A program made the position numbers and the translations under genes. Below the pieces are notes generated by a model that did no database searches, was not told the origin of the DNA, and saw nothing but the letters and a program-made list of their open reading frames with translations. DNA of 64,000 nt from Ornithinimicrobium pratense (GTDB lineage: Bacteria > Actinomycetota > Actinomycetes > Actinomycetales > Dermatophilaceae): assembly GCF_008843165.1 (NCBI RefSeq), contig NZ_CP044427.1, positions 2,728,001-2,792,000 of the forward strand, given 5' to 3'. This document shows positions 43,390 through 52,643 of this stretch, piece after piece; positions within the stretch are counted from its first letter, which is position 1, and each line of letters opens with the position of its first letter.

Positions 43390-44486
43390 GCCTGCTGGAG
43401 GCCCGGCTGGCCGTCGACCTCGGCGACTTCCGCCTCGACCTCGACCTGCGCTGCGACCGGGGTGTCACCGCCGTGCTCGGACCGAACGGGTCCGGCAAGA
43501 CCACGGCGCTGAAAGCGGTGGCGGGGCTGCATACCCTCACCTCCGGGCATGTCCGGGCGGGCGGCCGAGCCTGGGCCGACCACGGGGCGCGCCTGCACCT
43601 CCCACCCGAGGCCCGCAGCGTGGGGATGCTGCTCGCCGACCCGCTGCTCTTCCCGCACCTGAACCTGCTGGACAACGTCGCCTACGGCCCCAGGTCGCGC
43701 GGTATGCCGCGCCGCGCCGCCCGCGAGCGCGCCGCCACCGAGCTCGGCCGGGTCGGTCTGGCCGAGCTGGCCCGCCGCCGGCCAGCGCAGGTCTCCCAGG
43801 GCCAGGCGCAGCGGGCAGCGCTGGCCCGGGCCCTGGCCACTGACCCGGCGGTGCTGCTGCTGGACGAGCCGCTCTCCGCGCTCGACCCCCAGACCCGGTC
43901 GGCGACCCGGGCCGAACTCTCGCACCGGCTGCGGGAGTTCGACGGGGTGACCGTGCTGGTCACCCACGACGCGCTGGATGCGCTGACCCTCGGCGACCGG
44001 CTGGTCTTCCTCGAGGAGGGCCGGGAGGTGCAGTCCGGGACCCCGGCGGAGGTCATCTCCCGGCCGCGCTCCCCCTACGTGGCGGGTGTGGTGGGGCTCA
44101 ACCTGCTGCGCGGCACCCTGGCGCAGAGGGCCAGCGCGACGGGGCGGCCGGCCTCCGCGAACGCACTCGACCTCGGCGCCGGCGAGCAGCTGGTCGTCGC
44201 CGAGGTCCCGGACGGCACGCGGCCCGGGGATCCCCTCCTGGCCACCATCGCCCCCGAGGCGGTCGCCCTGTTCACCCGGCGCCCGCAGACCTCTGCCCGC
44301 AACCTGTGGCCGTTGACGGTCTCAGCGGTGACGGTGACCGGCCCACGGGCGCGAATCCACCTCACCGGTGCCGTCGACCTTGTGGCGGAGGTGACGCTGG
44401 GTGCGGTGGCCGAGCTGGAGCTGGTCGCCGGACGCGAGGTGTGGGTGAGCGTGAAGGCCACGGAGGTGACCGCATACCCGGCCTGA
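43386..44486 (+). CDS. modC: Molybdate ABC transporter ATP-binding protein
   Basis: 366 aa ATPase with Walker A GPNGSGKTTAL, signature VSQGQAQRAALARAL (a variant of LSGGQ), Walker B LLLDEPLSALD and switch His in LVTHDALDAL. The C-terminal 130 residues hold a TOBE domain. I take the GTG at 43386, which overlaps the modB stop; a GTG three codons upstream is also possible. Confidence 0.94.
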   Translation: MSLLEARLAVDLGDFRLDLDLRCDRGVTAVLGPNGSGKTTALKAVAGLHTLTSGHVRAGGRAWADHGARLHLPPEARSVGMLLADPLLFPHLNLLDNVAYGPRSRGMPRRAARERAATELGRVGLAELARRRPAQVSQGQAQRAALARALATDPAVLLLDEPLSALDPQTRSATRAELSHRLREFDGVTVLVTHDALDALTLGDRLVFLEEGREVQSGTPAEVISRPRSPYVAGVVGLNLLRGTLAQRASATGRPASANALDLGAGEQLVVAEVPDGTRPGDPLLATIAPEAVALFTRRPQTSARNLWPLTVSAVTVTGPRARIHLTGAVDLVAEVTLGAVAELELVAGREVWVSVKATEVTAYPA

Positions 44487-44544
44487 GGTGGGGCGCACCT
44501 GCCGGTTAGCGGCTGACGCGACGTCCACGTCTACCCTGCTGGCC

Positions 44545-45726
44545 ATGGCCCCGACCCCGTCGCCCCAGCGCGTCCTTCCCACCGAGGAGGCCCGAGACCT
44601 GCTCGCCCTCGTCCGCGAGATCGCCGACGAGCAGCTCCTGCCCCAGGTGGACCAGGCGGAGGCCGAGCACCGCTTCCCGCGGGAGGTCTTCACCATGCTC
44701 GGGCAGACCGGGCTGCTGTCGCTGGCCTACCCCGAGGAGTTCGGTGGCGGCGGACAGCCCTACGAGGTCTACCTGCAGGTGGTCGAGGAGATCGCCCGCG
44801 CCTGGATGTCGGTCGCGGTCGGCGTCTCCGTGCACTCGCTGACCGCCTTCCCGCTGGCGACCTTCGGCACCCCTGAGCAGCAGCAGCGGTGGCTGCCCGG
44901 GATGCTCGGCGGCGAGCAGCTGGGCGCCTACTGCCTCTCCGAGCCGCAGGCCGGCTCCGATGTCGCCGCGATCCGCACCCGCGCCCGCAGGATCGGCACG
45001 GGCGAGGGTGCCGACTATCTACTGACCGGCGGCAAGGCGTGGATCAGCCACGCCGGGCACGCCGACTTCTACACCACCTTCGTGCGGACCTCCGACGACG
45101 GCGGGCGGGGCCTGGCCTGCTTCCACGTCCCCGCGGACGCCCCGGGCCTGTCCTTCGCCGAGCCCGAGCGCAAGATGGGCCTGCACAGCGACACGGTCGG
45201 CGAGGTGCTCCTCGACGGGGTCCAGCTGCCGGCCGACCACCTCATCGGGCAGGAGGGGCAAGGTATGGCGATCGCGCTGGCCGCCCTCGACTCCGGCCGA
45301 CTCGGCATCGCCGCGGCCGCGACCGGGCTGGCCCAGCGGGCGCTGGAGGTCGCCTCGGCGTACGCGACCGAGCGGGAGCAGTTCGGCCGCCCGATCGCCG
45401 ACAACCAGGGGCTGGCCTTCCTCATCGCCGACATGGCCGCGGCCGTGGGCTCGGCCCGCGCGACCTACCTGCACGCCGCCCGGCTCAAGGACGCCGACCT
45501 GCCGCACACCCAGGAGGCGTCCATCGCCAAGCTGGTCTGCACCGACGCCGCGATGAAGGTCACCACCGACGCCGTCCAGGTCCTCGGGGGGTACGGCTAC
45601 ACCACCGACTTCCCCGCCGAGCGGATGATGCGCGAGGCGAAGGTGACGCAGATCTTCGAAGGCACCAACCAGATTCAGCGGCTGGTCATCAGCCGCCAGC
45701 AGCTCGCCCGCGTCGCCGGGCGCTGA
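44545..45726 (+). CDS. Acyl-CoA dehydrogenase
   Basis: 393 aa FAD enzyme oxidising acyl-CoA to enoyl-CoA. It carries the family signatures AYCLSEPQAGSDVAAIRTRA and QVLGGYGYTTDFPAERMMRE, the latter with the Tyr-Gly loop near the FAD; length is standard. Together with the SDR enzyme that follows, it suggests beta-oxidation of short or branched acyl-CoA. The ATG at 44545 has TACCCT seven bases upstream and no ribosome-binding site, so a leaderless mRNA is likely. Confidence 0.95.
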   Translation: MAPTPSPQRVLPTEEARDLLALVREIADEQLLPQVDQAEAEHRFPREVFTMLGQTGLLSLAYPEEFGGGGQPYEVYLQVVEEIARAWMSVAVGVSVHSLTAFPLATFGTPEQQQRWLPGMLGGEQLGAYCLSEPQAGSDVAAIRTRARRIGTGEGADYLLTGGKAWISHAGHADFYTTFVRTSDDGGRGLACFHVPADAPGLSFAEPERKMGLHSDTVGEVLLDGVQLPADHLIGQEGQGMAIALAALDSGRLGIAAAATGLAQRALEVASAYATEREQFGRPIADNQGLAFLIADMAAAVGSARATYLHAARLKDADLPHTQEASIAKLVCTDAAMKVTTDAVQVLGGYGYTTDFPAERMMREAKVTQIFEGTNQIQRLVISRQQLARVAGR

Positions 45727-45764
45727 GCCGCCCGACCTGCCCGACCCGCACACCTGGAGGAAGC

Positions 45765-46547
45765 ATGCAGATCACCGACTCGACCGTCGCCCTCATCACC
45801 GGCGCCGCCAGCGGCCTGGGCGAGGCGACCGCCCGGCGCCTGCTCGACGCCGGCGCCCGCGTCCTGCTGGTCGACCTGCCAGGTGGGCGCGGCCAGGAGC
45901 TGGCCGAGGACCTGGGCGAGCGGGCTGCCTTCGCCGCCGCCGACGTCCGCGACCCCGAGCAGGTCGGCGCCGCCATGGCTGCGGCGACGGCGATGGGCCA
46001 ACTGCGGATCGTGGTCAACTGCGCCGGCGTGGCCACCCCGGGCCGCATCCTGTCCCGCCGCGGAGTGCTGGACCTGGACGCCTACCGCACCGTGGTCGAG
46101 ATCAACCTCATCGGCACCTTCAACGTCCTGCGCCTGGCCGCCGAGGCGATGGCCACCAACGAGCCGGACGACGACGGCACCGGCAGCCACGGGGACCGGG
46201 GCGTCATCGTCATGACCGCCAGCGTCGCCGCCTACGACGGCCAGATCGGCCAGGCCGCCTACGCCAGCTCCAAGGCCGGCGTCGTCGGCCTGACCCTCAC
46301 CGCCGCCCGCGACCTGGCCGACAAGGCCATCCGGGTGATGACCATCGCCCCCGGCGTCTTCGAGACCCCGATGATGGCCGGTCTCGGTGAGGACGTGAAG
46401 TCCTCCCTGGAGGCCCTCGTCCCCCACCCCTCACGGCTCGGCAGGCCCGAGGAGTACGCCTCCCTGGTCGCCCACATCGTCGACAACCCCCTGCTCAACG
46501 GCGAGGTCATCCGCCTCGACGGCGCGCTGCGGATGCCCCCGCGCTAG
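45765..46547 (+). CDS. Short-chain dehydrogenase, 3-hydroxyacyl-CoA dehydrogenase type
   Basis: 260 aa SDR. NAD motif TGAASGLGEATARRL, NAG-like NCAG, and catalytic Ser in MTASVAAYDGQ with the Tyr-x3-Lys of AYASSKAG. Overall similarity is to HSD17B10/FadB2-like 3-hydroxy-2-methylbutyryl-CoA dehydrogenases. It follows the acyl-CoA dehydrogenase gene by 38 bases with GGAGGAAG before its ATG, so the two probably act in one beta-oxidation step series. Confidence 0.93.
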   Translation: MQITDSTVALITGAASGLGEATARRLLDAGARVLLVDLPGGRGQELAEDLGERAAFAAADVRDPEQVGAAMAAATAMGQLRIVVNCAGVATPGRILSRRGVLDLDAYRTVVEINLIGTFNVLRLAAEAMATNEPDDDGTGSHGDRGVIVMTASVAAYDGQIGQAAYASSKAGVVGLTLTAARDLADKAIRVMTIAPGVFETPMMAGLGEDVKSSLEALVPHPSRLGRPEEYASLVAHIVDNPLLNGEVIRLDGALRMPPR

Positions 46548-46560
46548 GCCACCCGGGGGC

Positions 46561-46968
46561 TCACCCCACGCGGTGCAACTCAAGCTGGTCCAGCTCGGCG
46601 ACCAGCACGCCCGGCAGCACCACGGGCTTGCCCTCCACCAGGGCGGTGACGCGGCGGGCGTCCTGGCCGGGGTGATCGGTGCCCAGTTGCTCCACCTGAG
46701 CCCACGCCACCCGCCGGGTGACCGGGCCGCGATGCAGCGTCATACCCTCCCGGTCTGCGGTGGTGCCGGACCGCATAGCCCCCACCCAGAAGAGCACCAT
46801 CGCCAGGATGAAGACGGCCCGCACCGCCGTCCCCGCCGTCCAGCCGTCCTCGCGCAGCCCGATCACACCGACCGCGACCGAGGACAGCACCATGACCAGC
46901 ACGGCCCAGAAGAGGAAGGTGCGGTGCGGGGGGCGCAGCGTGAGGTAGGTGGTGCCGGCGTCGGTCAT
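46561..46968 (-). CDS. Small membrane protein with PH-like (bPH2) domain
   Basis: 135 aa protein with two N-terminal membrane helices (about 16-37 and 45-63) and a C-terminal stretch (MTLHRGPVTRRVAWAQVEQL) like bacterial PH domains. Function unknown. The ATG at 46968 is preceded by TACCCT and a six-base gap, a leaderless arrangement; GGAGG is present but too close to serve. Confidence 0.78.
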   Translation of the reverse strand: MTDAGTTYLTLRPPHRTFLFWAVLVMVLSSVAVGVIGLREDGWTAGTAVRAVFILAMVLFWVGAMRSGTTADREGMTLHRGPVTRRVAWAQVEQLGTDHPGQDARRVTALVEGKPVVLPGVLVAELDQLELHRVG

Positions 46969-47032
46969 GCCTCCAGGGTACGGACGTCCGGGGATGGCCC
47001 CGTGCGTCCGTGTGCCGGTGCCGGCGGGTCGG

Positions 47033-47305
47033 TCACCCGTCGTCGGTTGCCGGTTCCCGGTCGTCGACACCCGGCGCGTCGCCGATGCGGCGCAGGATCT
47101 CCTCGGCGTCCAGGCCCTTGGCGACGGCGGCGCCGAGGGCGTAGGTGGCGATCGGCGCCAGCGGTCGAGCCCTACCGTGAGCCGTGCGCTTGGCCAGCCC
47201 CAGGATGCGGGTGACCACCTCGAGGTCCAGCGGCTCCCCGGTCACCTCCGAGACCCAGGTCAGCCACTCTCGGTGCTCGGCCTCGATCTGCACTGGGGTG
47301 CTCAT
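47033..47305 (-). CDS. DUF6457 protein, possibly linked to molybdenum cofactor synthesis
   Basis: 90 aa acidic helical protein (REWLTWVSEVTGEPLDLEVV, RPLAPIATYALGAAVAKG). This domain is often found fused to, or beside, MobA-type molybdopterin guanylyltransferases in actinobacteria, so its place a few kilobases from modABC fits. No catalytic residues are evident. The start is taken at the first ATG after an open stretch; it lacks a clear ribosome-binding site. Confidence 0.75.
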   Translation of the reverse strand: MSTPVQIEAEHREWLTWVSEVTGEPLDLEVVTRILGLAKRTAHGRARPLAPIATYALGAAVAKGLDAEEILRRIGDAPGVDDREPATDDG

Positions 47306-47480
47306 CGCCCCATTGTGCCGACGCCGTCGGACCGGCACCAGAGGACCGGTGCCCGTAAGCGAGCGCGAAGCGGCCTCGCTTGGGCGGGGGCCCGGCGTAC
47401 CCTCGCCCGACAGCAGGAGGCAACGTGGCAGCACTGACGGTCCATGACGTGGCTCCCCCGGCGGCCCTAGGGTGACCGGG

Positions 47481-50057
47481 GTGGAATCGATCACGCAGTC
47501 GGTCAACCCTGCCCCCTTCCCGCTCCCCGGCGGGCTCGAGAGTCCTCCGCAGCGCTGGAGCCTGGACGACGTCGCCGAGCAGCTCTCCGCCCTGCGAGTG
47601 CAGGGAGGTTCGCCGTCCTACTCCGTGATCGCCCGCCGGATTCGTCAGCTCCGTGTCGATCGAGGGCTGCCTCCCGGGGAGAGCGAGCCGGGGCGGATCA
47701 CCGTCTACGACTGTTTCCGGCAGGGTCGACGCCGTATGCAGCCTGAGCTGGTCGCCGACATCGTGCTTGCCCTGGGCGCCTCCCCCGACCAGGCCAACCT
47801 CTGGGCCCAGGCCTGCACGGTGGCCCAGATGCAGGCCGACGCCGCTGCCGTGGTGACCGTGCGCACCGAACTGCCCAGCAGCCCCGGCCCGTTCGTCGGC
47901 CGCACGGATCAGATCGACCAGGTCGTGCGCACCGCCGTGCACTCGCCCGGCTCAGTCATGGTCCTGCACGGCATGCCGGGCAGCGGCAAGAGCCGCCTCG
48001 CCTTCCGGTCCGCAGCTGCGCTGCTCTCGGCAGGGCTGGCCCGCCGCGTCCTGGTGGCGGAGCTGCGGGGACATCACGCCAGACGCCCCCCGGCTGCCCC
48101 TGCTGCCGTCCTCGACGCCCTGCTGCGGGCCGCCGGAGTGCCCGGCCGTGAGGTGCCCGCGGCGGTCGCCGACCGTCGGGCGCTGCTGGCCAGCAAGCTG
48201 ACGGAGGAGCGGGCCGTCCTCGTGCTGGACGACGCCCACGACGTCACACAGGTCCGGGCCCTGCTGCCCAGCTCGGCCGCGCCGGTGCTCATCACCAGCC
48301 GGCACCGGCTGCCGGAGCTGAGCACCCAACTCTCCCTGCCCATCGGCACCCTGGACCAGGCGCAGGCGGTGGAGCTGCTGGCGCACATCGCCGGTCTGCG
48401 CCTGAGCCTCGCCGACCAGGAGACCGCCGTTGACCTGGTGCGGGCGGCCGGGCTGCTGCCGCTCTCGATCGGACTGCTCGCAGCTCGGGTGGCGGCGCGC
48501 CCGGACTGGAGCCTGACTGACCACCTCCAGGCCCTGCAGAGCAGGCGCCAGGCCCTGCGGCTGGACGACGACGTCGAGGTGGCGCTGCACCTGTCCTACC
48601 GGCACCTTGATGACCAGATGCGGCACGGTCTGCGGATGCTGGCGACCCACCCGTGCGACGAGCTCGACCCGCTCGCCTGTGCCGCCCTGTTGGGTCTGGA
48701 GCCGGAGGACGCTGCCCAGACGCTCCAACGGCTGTCCGAGCACCACCTGGTGGTCGAGCGCTCGCCGCAGCGCTACGGCCTGCACGACCTGACGCGCACC
48801 TTCGCCCTGGCCCGCTCTTACGACGAGGAGCGTCCCGCCGACCGCGGGCAGGCGCTGGCCCGCCTGCATGCCCACCTGGCCGGGTCGGTCAGGTCTGCCG
48901 CTGCCCAGCTGGGGATCGGGGGCGAGCCACGGCTGGACGTCGCCGTGTCGAACCGCCACTTTGAGGACGAGAAGCAGGCCGCCGCGTGGGTCACCCAGGA
49001 GTTCGAGACGCTGCTGGCCCTCTCGGCTCATGGCCTGGCCCACGGCCACCCCCGCACCTCGGTGCAGATCAGCGAGGACCTGGGCTTTTGGTTGATCCGC
49101 TGCGCCGAGCGAGCGGATCTGGCCGACCTGCACGAGTATGCCTTGGGCGCCGCCGAGCGCCTGGGTGATGAGGAGGGCGTCGCCCGGGCGGCGCTGGCCA
49201 TCGGGCAGGTGCTGGTGCGGGAGTCGCGCTTCGCCGAGGCGATCCCCGCCCTGCACCGGGCGGCGACCGCCTTCGCGACGGCGGGTGACCGCCTCGGCGC
49301 CTCGCGGGCGACGACCGCGCTGGCGATGATCGACGTGCACCAGGGGCGTCTGGAGGCCGCTATCGCGCGGTTCACCGAGGTGGTGGAGGCCACCAAGGGC
49401 ACCGCTGCGTTCCGGCACGGCATCGCTTTGGACAACCTGGCTGTGGCCTACATCCGGGCGGGCCGGCTCCAGGAGGCGCTGGCCTGCCAGCAGGAGTCGC
49501 TGCTCATGGCCGAGGAGAGCGGGGACACCTACACCCGGGCCAACGTGCTGGCCAACATGGCCTCAGTGCACCAGCAGCGGGGCGCGGCCGCGGAGGCCCA
49601 CCGGGCAGCCGAGGAGAGCCTTGCCCTGAGCACCGACCTCGACAGCGTGCCGATCACCGCCTACGCGTTGTCGACCCAGGGGCGGGCGCTGGTCGACCTG
49701 GGCCGCCTGGACGAGGCGGAGCCGAGGCTGCGCCGCGCCGAGGAGCTCGCCACCGGACTGCACGACCAGGTCCTGCTCTGCGGCGTGACCGGGCATCTGG
49801 CAACGCTGGCCCAGCATCAGGGTGAGGTGGAGCAGGCCCGCGCCGGTTTCGTGAAGGCCCGTGACCTGGCCGCTGCCGTCGGCGCCGCCTACGAGGAGGC
49901 CTGCGCGTCGCGCTCGCTCGGTGAGCTGGCGCTGGCGCACGATGACCCCCAGACGGCCCGCCAGCACTGGGCGGCCGCGCTGGAGACCTTCGAGACGATG
50001 GGCTCCCCGGAGGCGGCCCGGGTGCGCTCGCTGCTGCAGGCCGTGGACCACAGCTGA
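47481..50057 (+). CDS. STAND NTPase with TPR repeats (AfsR-like without SARP domain)
   Basis: 858 aa protein. An N-terminal XRE-like region (about 20-110; YSVIARRIRQLRVDRGLPP) precedes an NB-ARC type ATPase with P-loop HGMPGSGKSRLAF and Walker B AVLVLDDAHD, then ITSRHRLPE. A winged-helix segment and about seven TPR units (from about residue 480) complete it. Such proteins act as signal-gated scaffolds or regulators; the SARP output domain of AfsR is absent. TAGGGT lies seven bases before the GTG at 47481, implying a leaderless mRNA; another GTG lies three codons upstream. It converges on the sdp operon. Confidence 0.87.
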   Translation: MESITQSVNPAPFPLPGGLESPPQRWSLDDVAEQLSALRVQGGSPSYSVIARRIRQLRVDRGLPPGESEPGRITVYDCFRQGRRRMQPELVADIVLALGASPDQANLWAQACTVAQMQADAAAVVTVRTELPSSPGPFVGRTDQIDQVVRTAVHSPGSVMVLHGMPGSGKSRLAFRSAAALLSAGLARRVLVAELRGHHARRPPAAPAAVLDALLRAAGVPGREVPAAVADRRALLASKLTEERAVLVLDDAHDVTQVRALLPSSAAPVLITSRHRLPELSTQLSLPIGTLDQAQAVELLAHIAGLRLSLADQETAVDLVRAAGLLPLSIGLLAARVAARPDWSLTDHLQALQSRRQALRLDDDVEVALHLSYRHLDDQMRHGLRMLATHPCDELDPLACAALLGLEPEDAAQTLQRLSEHHLVVERSPQRYGLHDLTRTFALARSYDEERPADRGQALARLHAHLAGSVRSAAAQLGIGGEPRLDVAVSNRHFEDEKQAAAWVTQEFETLLALSAHGLAHGHPRTSVQISEDLGFWLIRCAERADLADLHEYALGAAERLGDEEGVARAALAIGQVLVRESRFAEAIPALHRAATAFATAGDRLGASRATTALAMIDVHQGRLEAAIARFTEVVEATKGTAAFRHGIALDNLAVAYIRAGRLQEALACQQESLLMAEESGDTYTRANVLANMASVHQQRGAAAEAHRAAEESLALSTDLDSVPITAYALSTQGRALVDLGRLDEAEPRLRRAEELATGLHDQVLLCGVTGHLATLAQHQGEVEQARAGFVKARDLAAAVGAAYEEACASRSLGELALAHDDPQTARQHWAAALETFETMGSPEAARVRSLLQAVDHS

Positions 50058-50081
50058 GTCACCTCGCACCCGGGCCTCACC

Positions 50082-51071
50082 TCACCGCGGGCCGGCTGCG
50101 GCCGGCAGCAGCTCTACCCTGTCGTGCTCAGGCTGCACGCGCAGCCGGTCGCGCCAGCGCCGCCAGGCCGGCCCCACCTCTTGCAGGTCGGCACCGGGTG
50201 GCGTCAGCAGCAGGATGCACGCCCCCACCATCACCAGGGAGAAGCTCCACAGCCCCATGGTGACTGCGATCGAGAGGTGCAGAGAGACACCGAGGAGCAG
50301 CAGCCCCCAGCGTGACCACTGAGGCAGTAGGAGGCTCAGTGCCAGCAGGAACTCGACGACCAACGGCAGCCAGGTCAGGGTGAGCAGCAGCAGCTGCTGG
50401 TCCACGACCGCGTCCATCAGCGGCCGCATCCAGGCGGCCGGTCCGAAGATGTCGTCGCTCATCCAGTAGTACATGCTCGTGCCGTCGACCCACTCCGGCT
50501 GGCCCAGCTTGGCCACCGAGGCCTGGAAGTAGATGACGGCCACCTGCAGCTTGATCGCGAGCAGCGCCACGACGGCCAGGGCCACCGCCCACGTCCGCGG
50601 CCGGGCCGGGGTCGCAGTGGCGGCTGCGTGCGTGCGGGGCGAGCGCTGCCAGTGCCAGCGGCGGTCGTCGGTGAGCAGCACCGGCAGGAGCAGGGTGGTG
50701 AGCACAATTGAAGCCTGGTCACCGCCGTCGGTGATGGCCACCGAGTTGAAGACGCTGAACGCGACCCACCAGTGCGCCAGCGCCGTCCACCGGGGCCGCC
50801 AGCCGGAGGCGACGACGAGCAGGATGACTACGCAGACCCACTTCAGCAGGGACAGCTGCTCACGCGGCAGCAGGCAGAAGATGCTGAGCGCGCCCAGCCC
50901 TTCGCACGCCGGCGCCAGGGGCAGGCCGACGACCGGCGAGAAGAGCACGTCGGCGCCGCTGAGGGCCAGGGTGCCGGCGGTCCCGAGGGCCATCAGGGTG
51001 CGGGCCAGGCCCAGCCAGGACCCCCAGGGCAGGTCGAGCACGACTGATCCGAAGAGCCACCGCCTCAACAT
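50082..51071 (-). CDS. sdpB: SdpB-like membrane protein (HTTM family) for SDP-type peptide maturation
   Basis: 329 aa membrane protein with about seven helices and the horizontally transferred transmembrane domain seen in SdpB and vitamin-K carboxylase-like proteins (LQVAVIYFQASVAKLGQPEW, VDGTSMYYWMSDDIFG). In Bacillus SdpA and SdpB together mature the SDP killing peptide from SdpC. It overlaps sdpA by seven bases. Family membership is clear from gene order plus motif. Confidence 0.88.
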   Translation of the reverse strand: MLRRWLFGSVVLDLPWGSWLGLARTLMALGTAGTLALSGADVLFSPVVGLPLAPACEGLGALSIFCLLPREQLSLLKWVCVVILLVVASGWRPRWTALAHWWVAFSVFNSVAITDGGDQASIVLTTLLLPVLLTDDRRWHWQRSPRTHAAATATPARPRTWAVALAVVALLAIKLQVAVIYFQASVAKLGQPEWVDGTSMYYWMSDDIFGPAAWMRPLMDAVVDQQLLLLTLTWLPLVVEFLLALSLLLPQWSRWGLLLLGVSLHLSIAVTMGLWSFSLVMVGACILLLTPPGADLQEVGPAWRRWRDRLRVQPEHDRVELLPAAAGPR

Positions 51072-51709
51072 GTCGCCTCCACCACGGCATACTGCGTGCT
51101 GCGGACGTTGTCCGCGACCAGGTCGCGGTAGGCCCAGGCGCCGGCGCGTTCGATGCTGAGCACCACGGGGCCGCAGATGGTGGTCCGAAGGGCTGGGTTG
51201 GCCACCTCGGGCAGGTCGCCGTCACGGGCCTGCACGAGAGCCTGCTCCAGGCACTCGGGCCGGGGCCCTTCACAGTCGACCCAGGCGCCGGCCGGAGCGG
51301 CATACTGCACCAGGGCGGACTCGGTGCCCTGCGCGCGCACCGCGCGGTCGAGACCGAAGGCGTGGCCGGGGTCGGCGATGGCCGCCTGGACGTGCGGGGC
51401 CAGGCCGTCCGCCGTGACGGGGTAGACCCGCAGGTTCTCCTCCCGGGGCGAGCGGGTGAAGAAGGCCCATCCCTGCGGCAGCGTCGCGCGCAGCACGGGC
51501 TTGACCTGTGCGTGGACGGGCAGGTCGAGGATGTTGGCCGGGACGTGCGTCTTGACGTCGTAGACACCGACCAGCGCCAGGACCGCGGCGCAGAGCAGCA
51601 GGATCACTCGGGGCACCTTGACCTCGGGCCGCGCCGGCCCCGGGTCCCCCGGAGGGGCTGACACCTCAGTGGCAGCCACCTCCGGTTGTGCCATCGTCTC
51701 GATGGCCAT
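51065..51709 (-). CDS. sdpA: SdpA-like protein for SDP-type peptide maturation
   Basis: 214 aa protein with one membrane helix (about residues 33-52) and an extracytoplasmic domain. The stretch LPQGWAFFTRSPREENLRVY is the hallmark of SdpA proteins. Four or more Cys in the second half (DCEGPRPEC, TTICG, EATC) could pair. It is needed with SdpB to produce active SDP peptide in Bacillus. The start lies three bases after the sdpC stop with AAGGGG upstream. Confidence 0.88.
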   Translation of the reverse strand: MAIETMAQPEVAATEVSAPPGDPGPARPEVKVPRVILLLCAAVLALVGVYDVKTHVPANILDLPVHAQVKPVLRATLPQGWAFFTRSPREENLRVYPVTADGLAPHVQAAIADPGHAFGLDRAVRAQGTESALVQYAAPAGAWVDCEGPRPECLEQALVQARDGDLPEVANPALRTTICGPVVLSIERAGAWAYRDLVADNVRSTQYAVVEATC

Positions 51710-51712
51710 GCC

Positions 51713-52384
51713 TCACCCCTTCTGGAAGGCCGTGGGACTCGCCAGGGCGCGGGTGAGAGACGCGATCTGACGCTCCGCGTCCAGCGCCCGACCGCCCATC
51801 ACGACATACCTGCTGAAGACGGCTACCTTGACCGCGGCAGCAGTGTGGACCACTGCGGCCCCCATCGTCGCGACCGCCGCGACCGCGACGAAGACCACCA
51901 TCACGACGAGCATGGCGACGGCAGCCGCTGAATGCTCGTCGCCGCCGAACGCCACTGCTCCCACCTCGTTGAGCAGGTCGGTGCCGTCCATCAGCCCTGC
52001 CTCGACCTGGAACGGGTCGCCGCTGCGCAGCTGCTCGGACAAGGTCGTGAAGAAGGTCGGGTCGGCCTTGTGCATCGCCTCGACGACCTGGTCGATGACG
52101 GCTGCCGCCTCCGGTGACTGGTTCGCCATGTCTGCGGCGGCAGCAGAGTCGAGGGCCCCTTTCGCCAGCAGGACGTCGGCCATGTCTCCCTGCATGAAGA
52201 AGACCGCCCGGAAGAGGTCCATGCCGTCCTGCTGGGCGTCATCGGCCTCGATGGCCGTGATGCTGATCGGTGTGTGGGCGGAGCTGGTGTCCATCGCTGT
52301 CGCCGGGGCCAGACCGATCGTCGCGGCCGCAACTGCGGCCGCGACCGGCACCGCGATGAGACGGCGCCTGAATTGTCGAGTCAT
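51713..52384 (-). CDS. sdpC: SdpC-like antimicrobial peptide precursor
   Basis: 223 aa secreted pro-protein. A Sec signal peptide (residues 1-30, RRRLIAVPVAAAVAAATIGL, cut near ATA-MD) precedes the conserved SdpC segment DGMDLFRAVFFMQGDMADVL. Residues about 150-190 are a long hydrophobic stretch rich in Ala and Val, the position of the mature SDP toxin. Unlike Bacillus SdpC no Cys is present, so the disulfide of SDP is lacking. AAGGAGAG precedes the ATG. No SdpI-type immunity gene is visible nearby. Confidence 0.87.
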   Translation of the reverse strand: MTRQFRRRLIAVPVAAAVAAATIGLAPATAMDTSSAHTPISITAIEADDAQQDGMDLFRAVFFMQGDMADVLLAKGALDSAAAADMANQSPEAAAVIDQVVEAMHKADPTFFTTLSEQLRSGDPFQVEAGLMDGTDLLNEVGAVAFGGDEHSAAAVAMLVVMVVFVAVAAVATMGAAVVHTAAAVKVAVFSRYVVMGGRALDAERQIASLTRALASPTAFQKG

Positions 52385-52448
52385 CTGTGACTCTCCTTTC
52401 CTCGTGGGTGCCGCCATCCTTGGGTGTAGGGACTGCCCAGCGCGCTCT

Positions 52449-52466
52449 TCCCGAACGATCCCGAAC
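52449..52466 (-). promoter_or_regulatory. Direct repeat upstream of sdpC, possible activator site
   Basis: TCCCGAAC-GA-TCCCGAAC (plus strand) repeats with a ten-base period. It lies about 20-38 bases upstream of a -10-like TACACC (52423-52428, minus strand) for sdpC, thus across the -35 region, as activator boxes with one-helix-turn spacing often do. Confidence 0.4.
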
Positions 52467-52643
52467 GCTGGTTGACGGTGGTGGCCCGCCCGACCGGGGG
52501 CGGGCCACCCGCCGGCCCCGGCACCGCCCTCCCGTAGGCTGCGCGGCCATGTGCCCGCCTCTCCTCATGCCCGCGGCTGCTCGACCCGGCGCCCCCGCTG
52601 GCGCCCCCGCTGGCCTGGACTCGCACACCCTGGGGGTGACGCG

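Noticed and set aside
47481..50057. SARP-family antibiotic regulator
   Set aside because: The N-terminus lacks the OmpR-like DNA-binding and BTAD domains; only the STAND ATPase and TPR parts are present.
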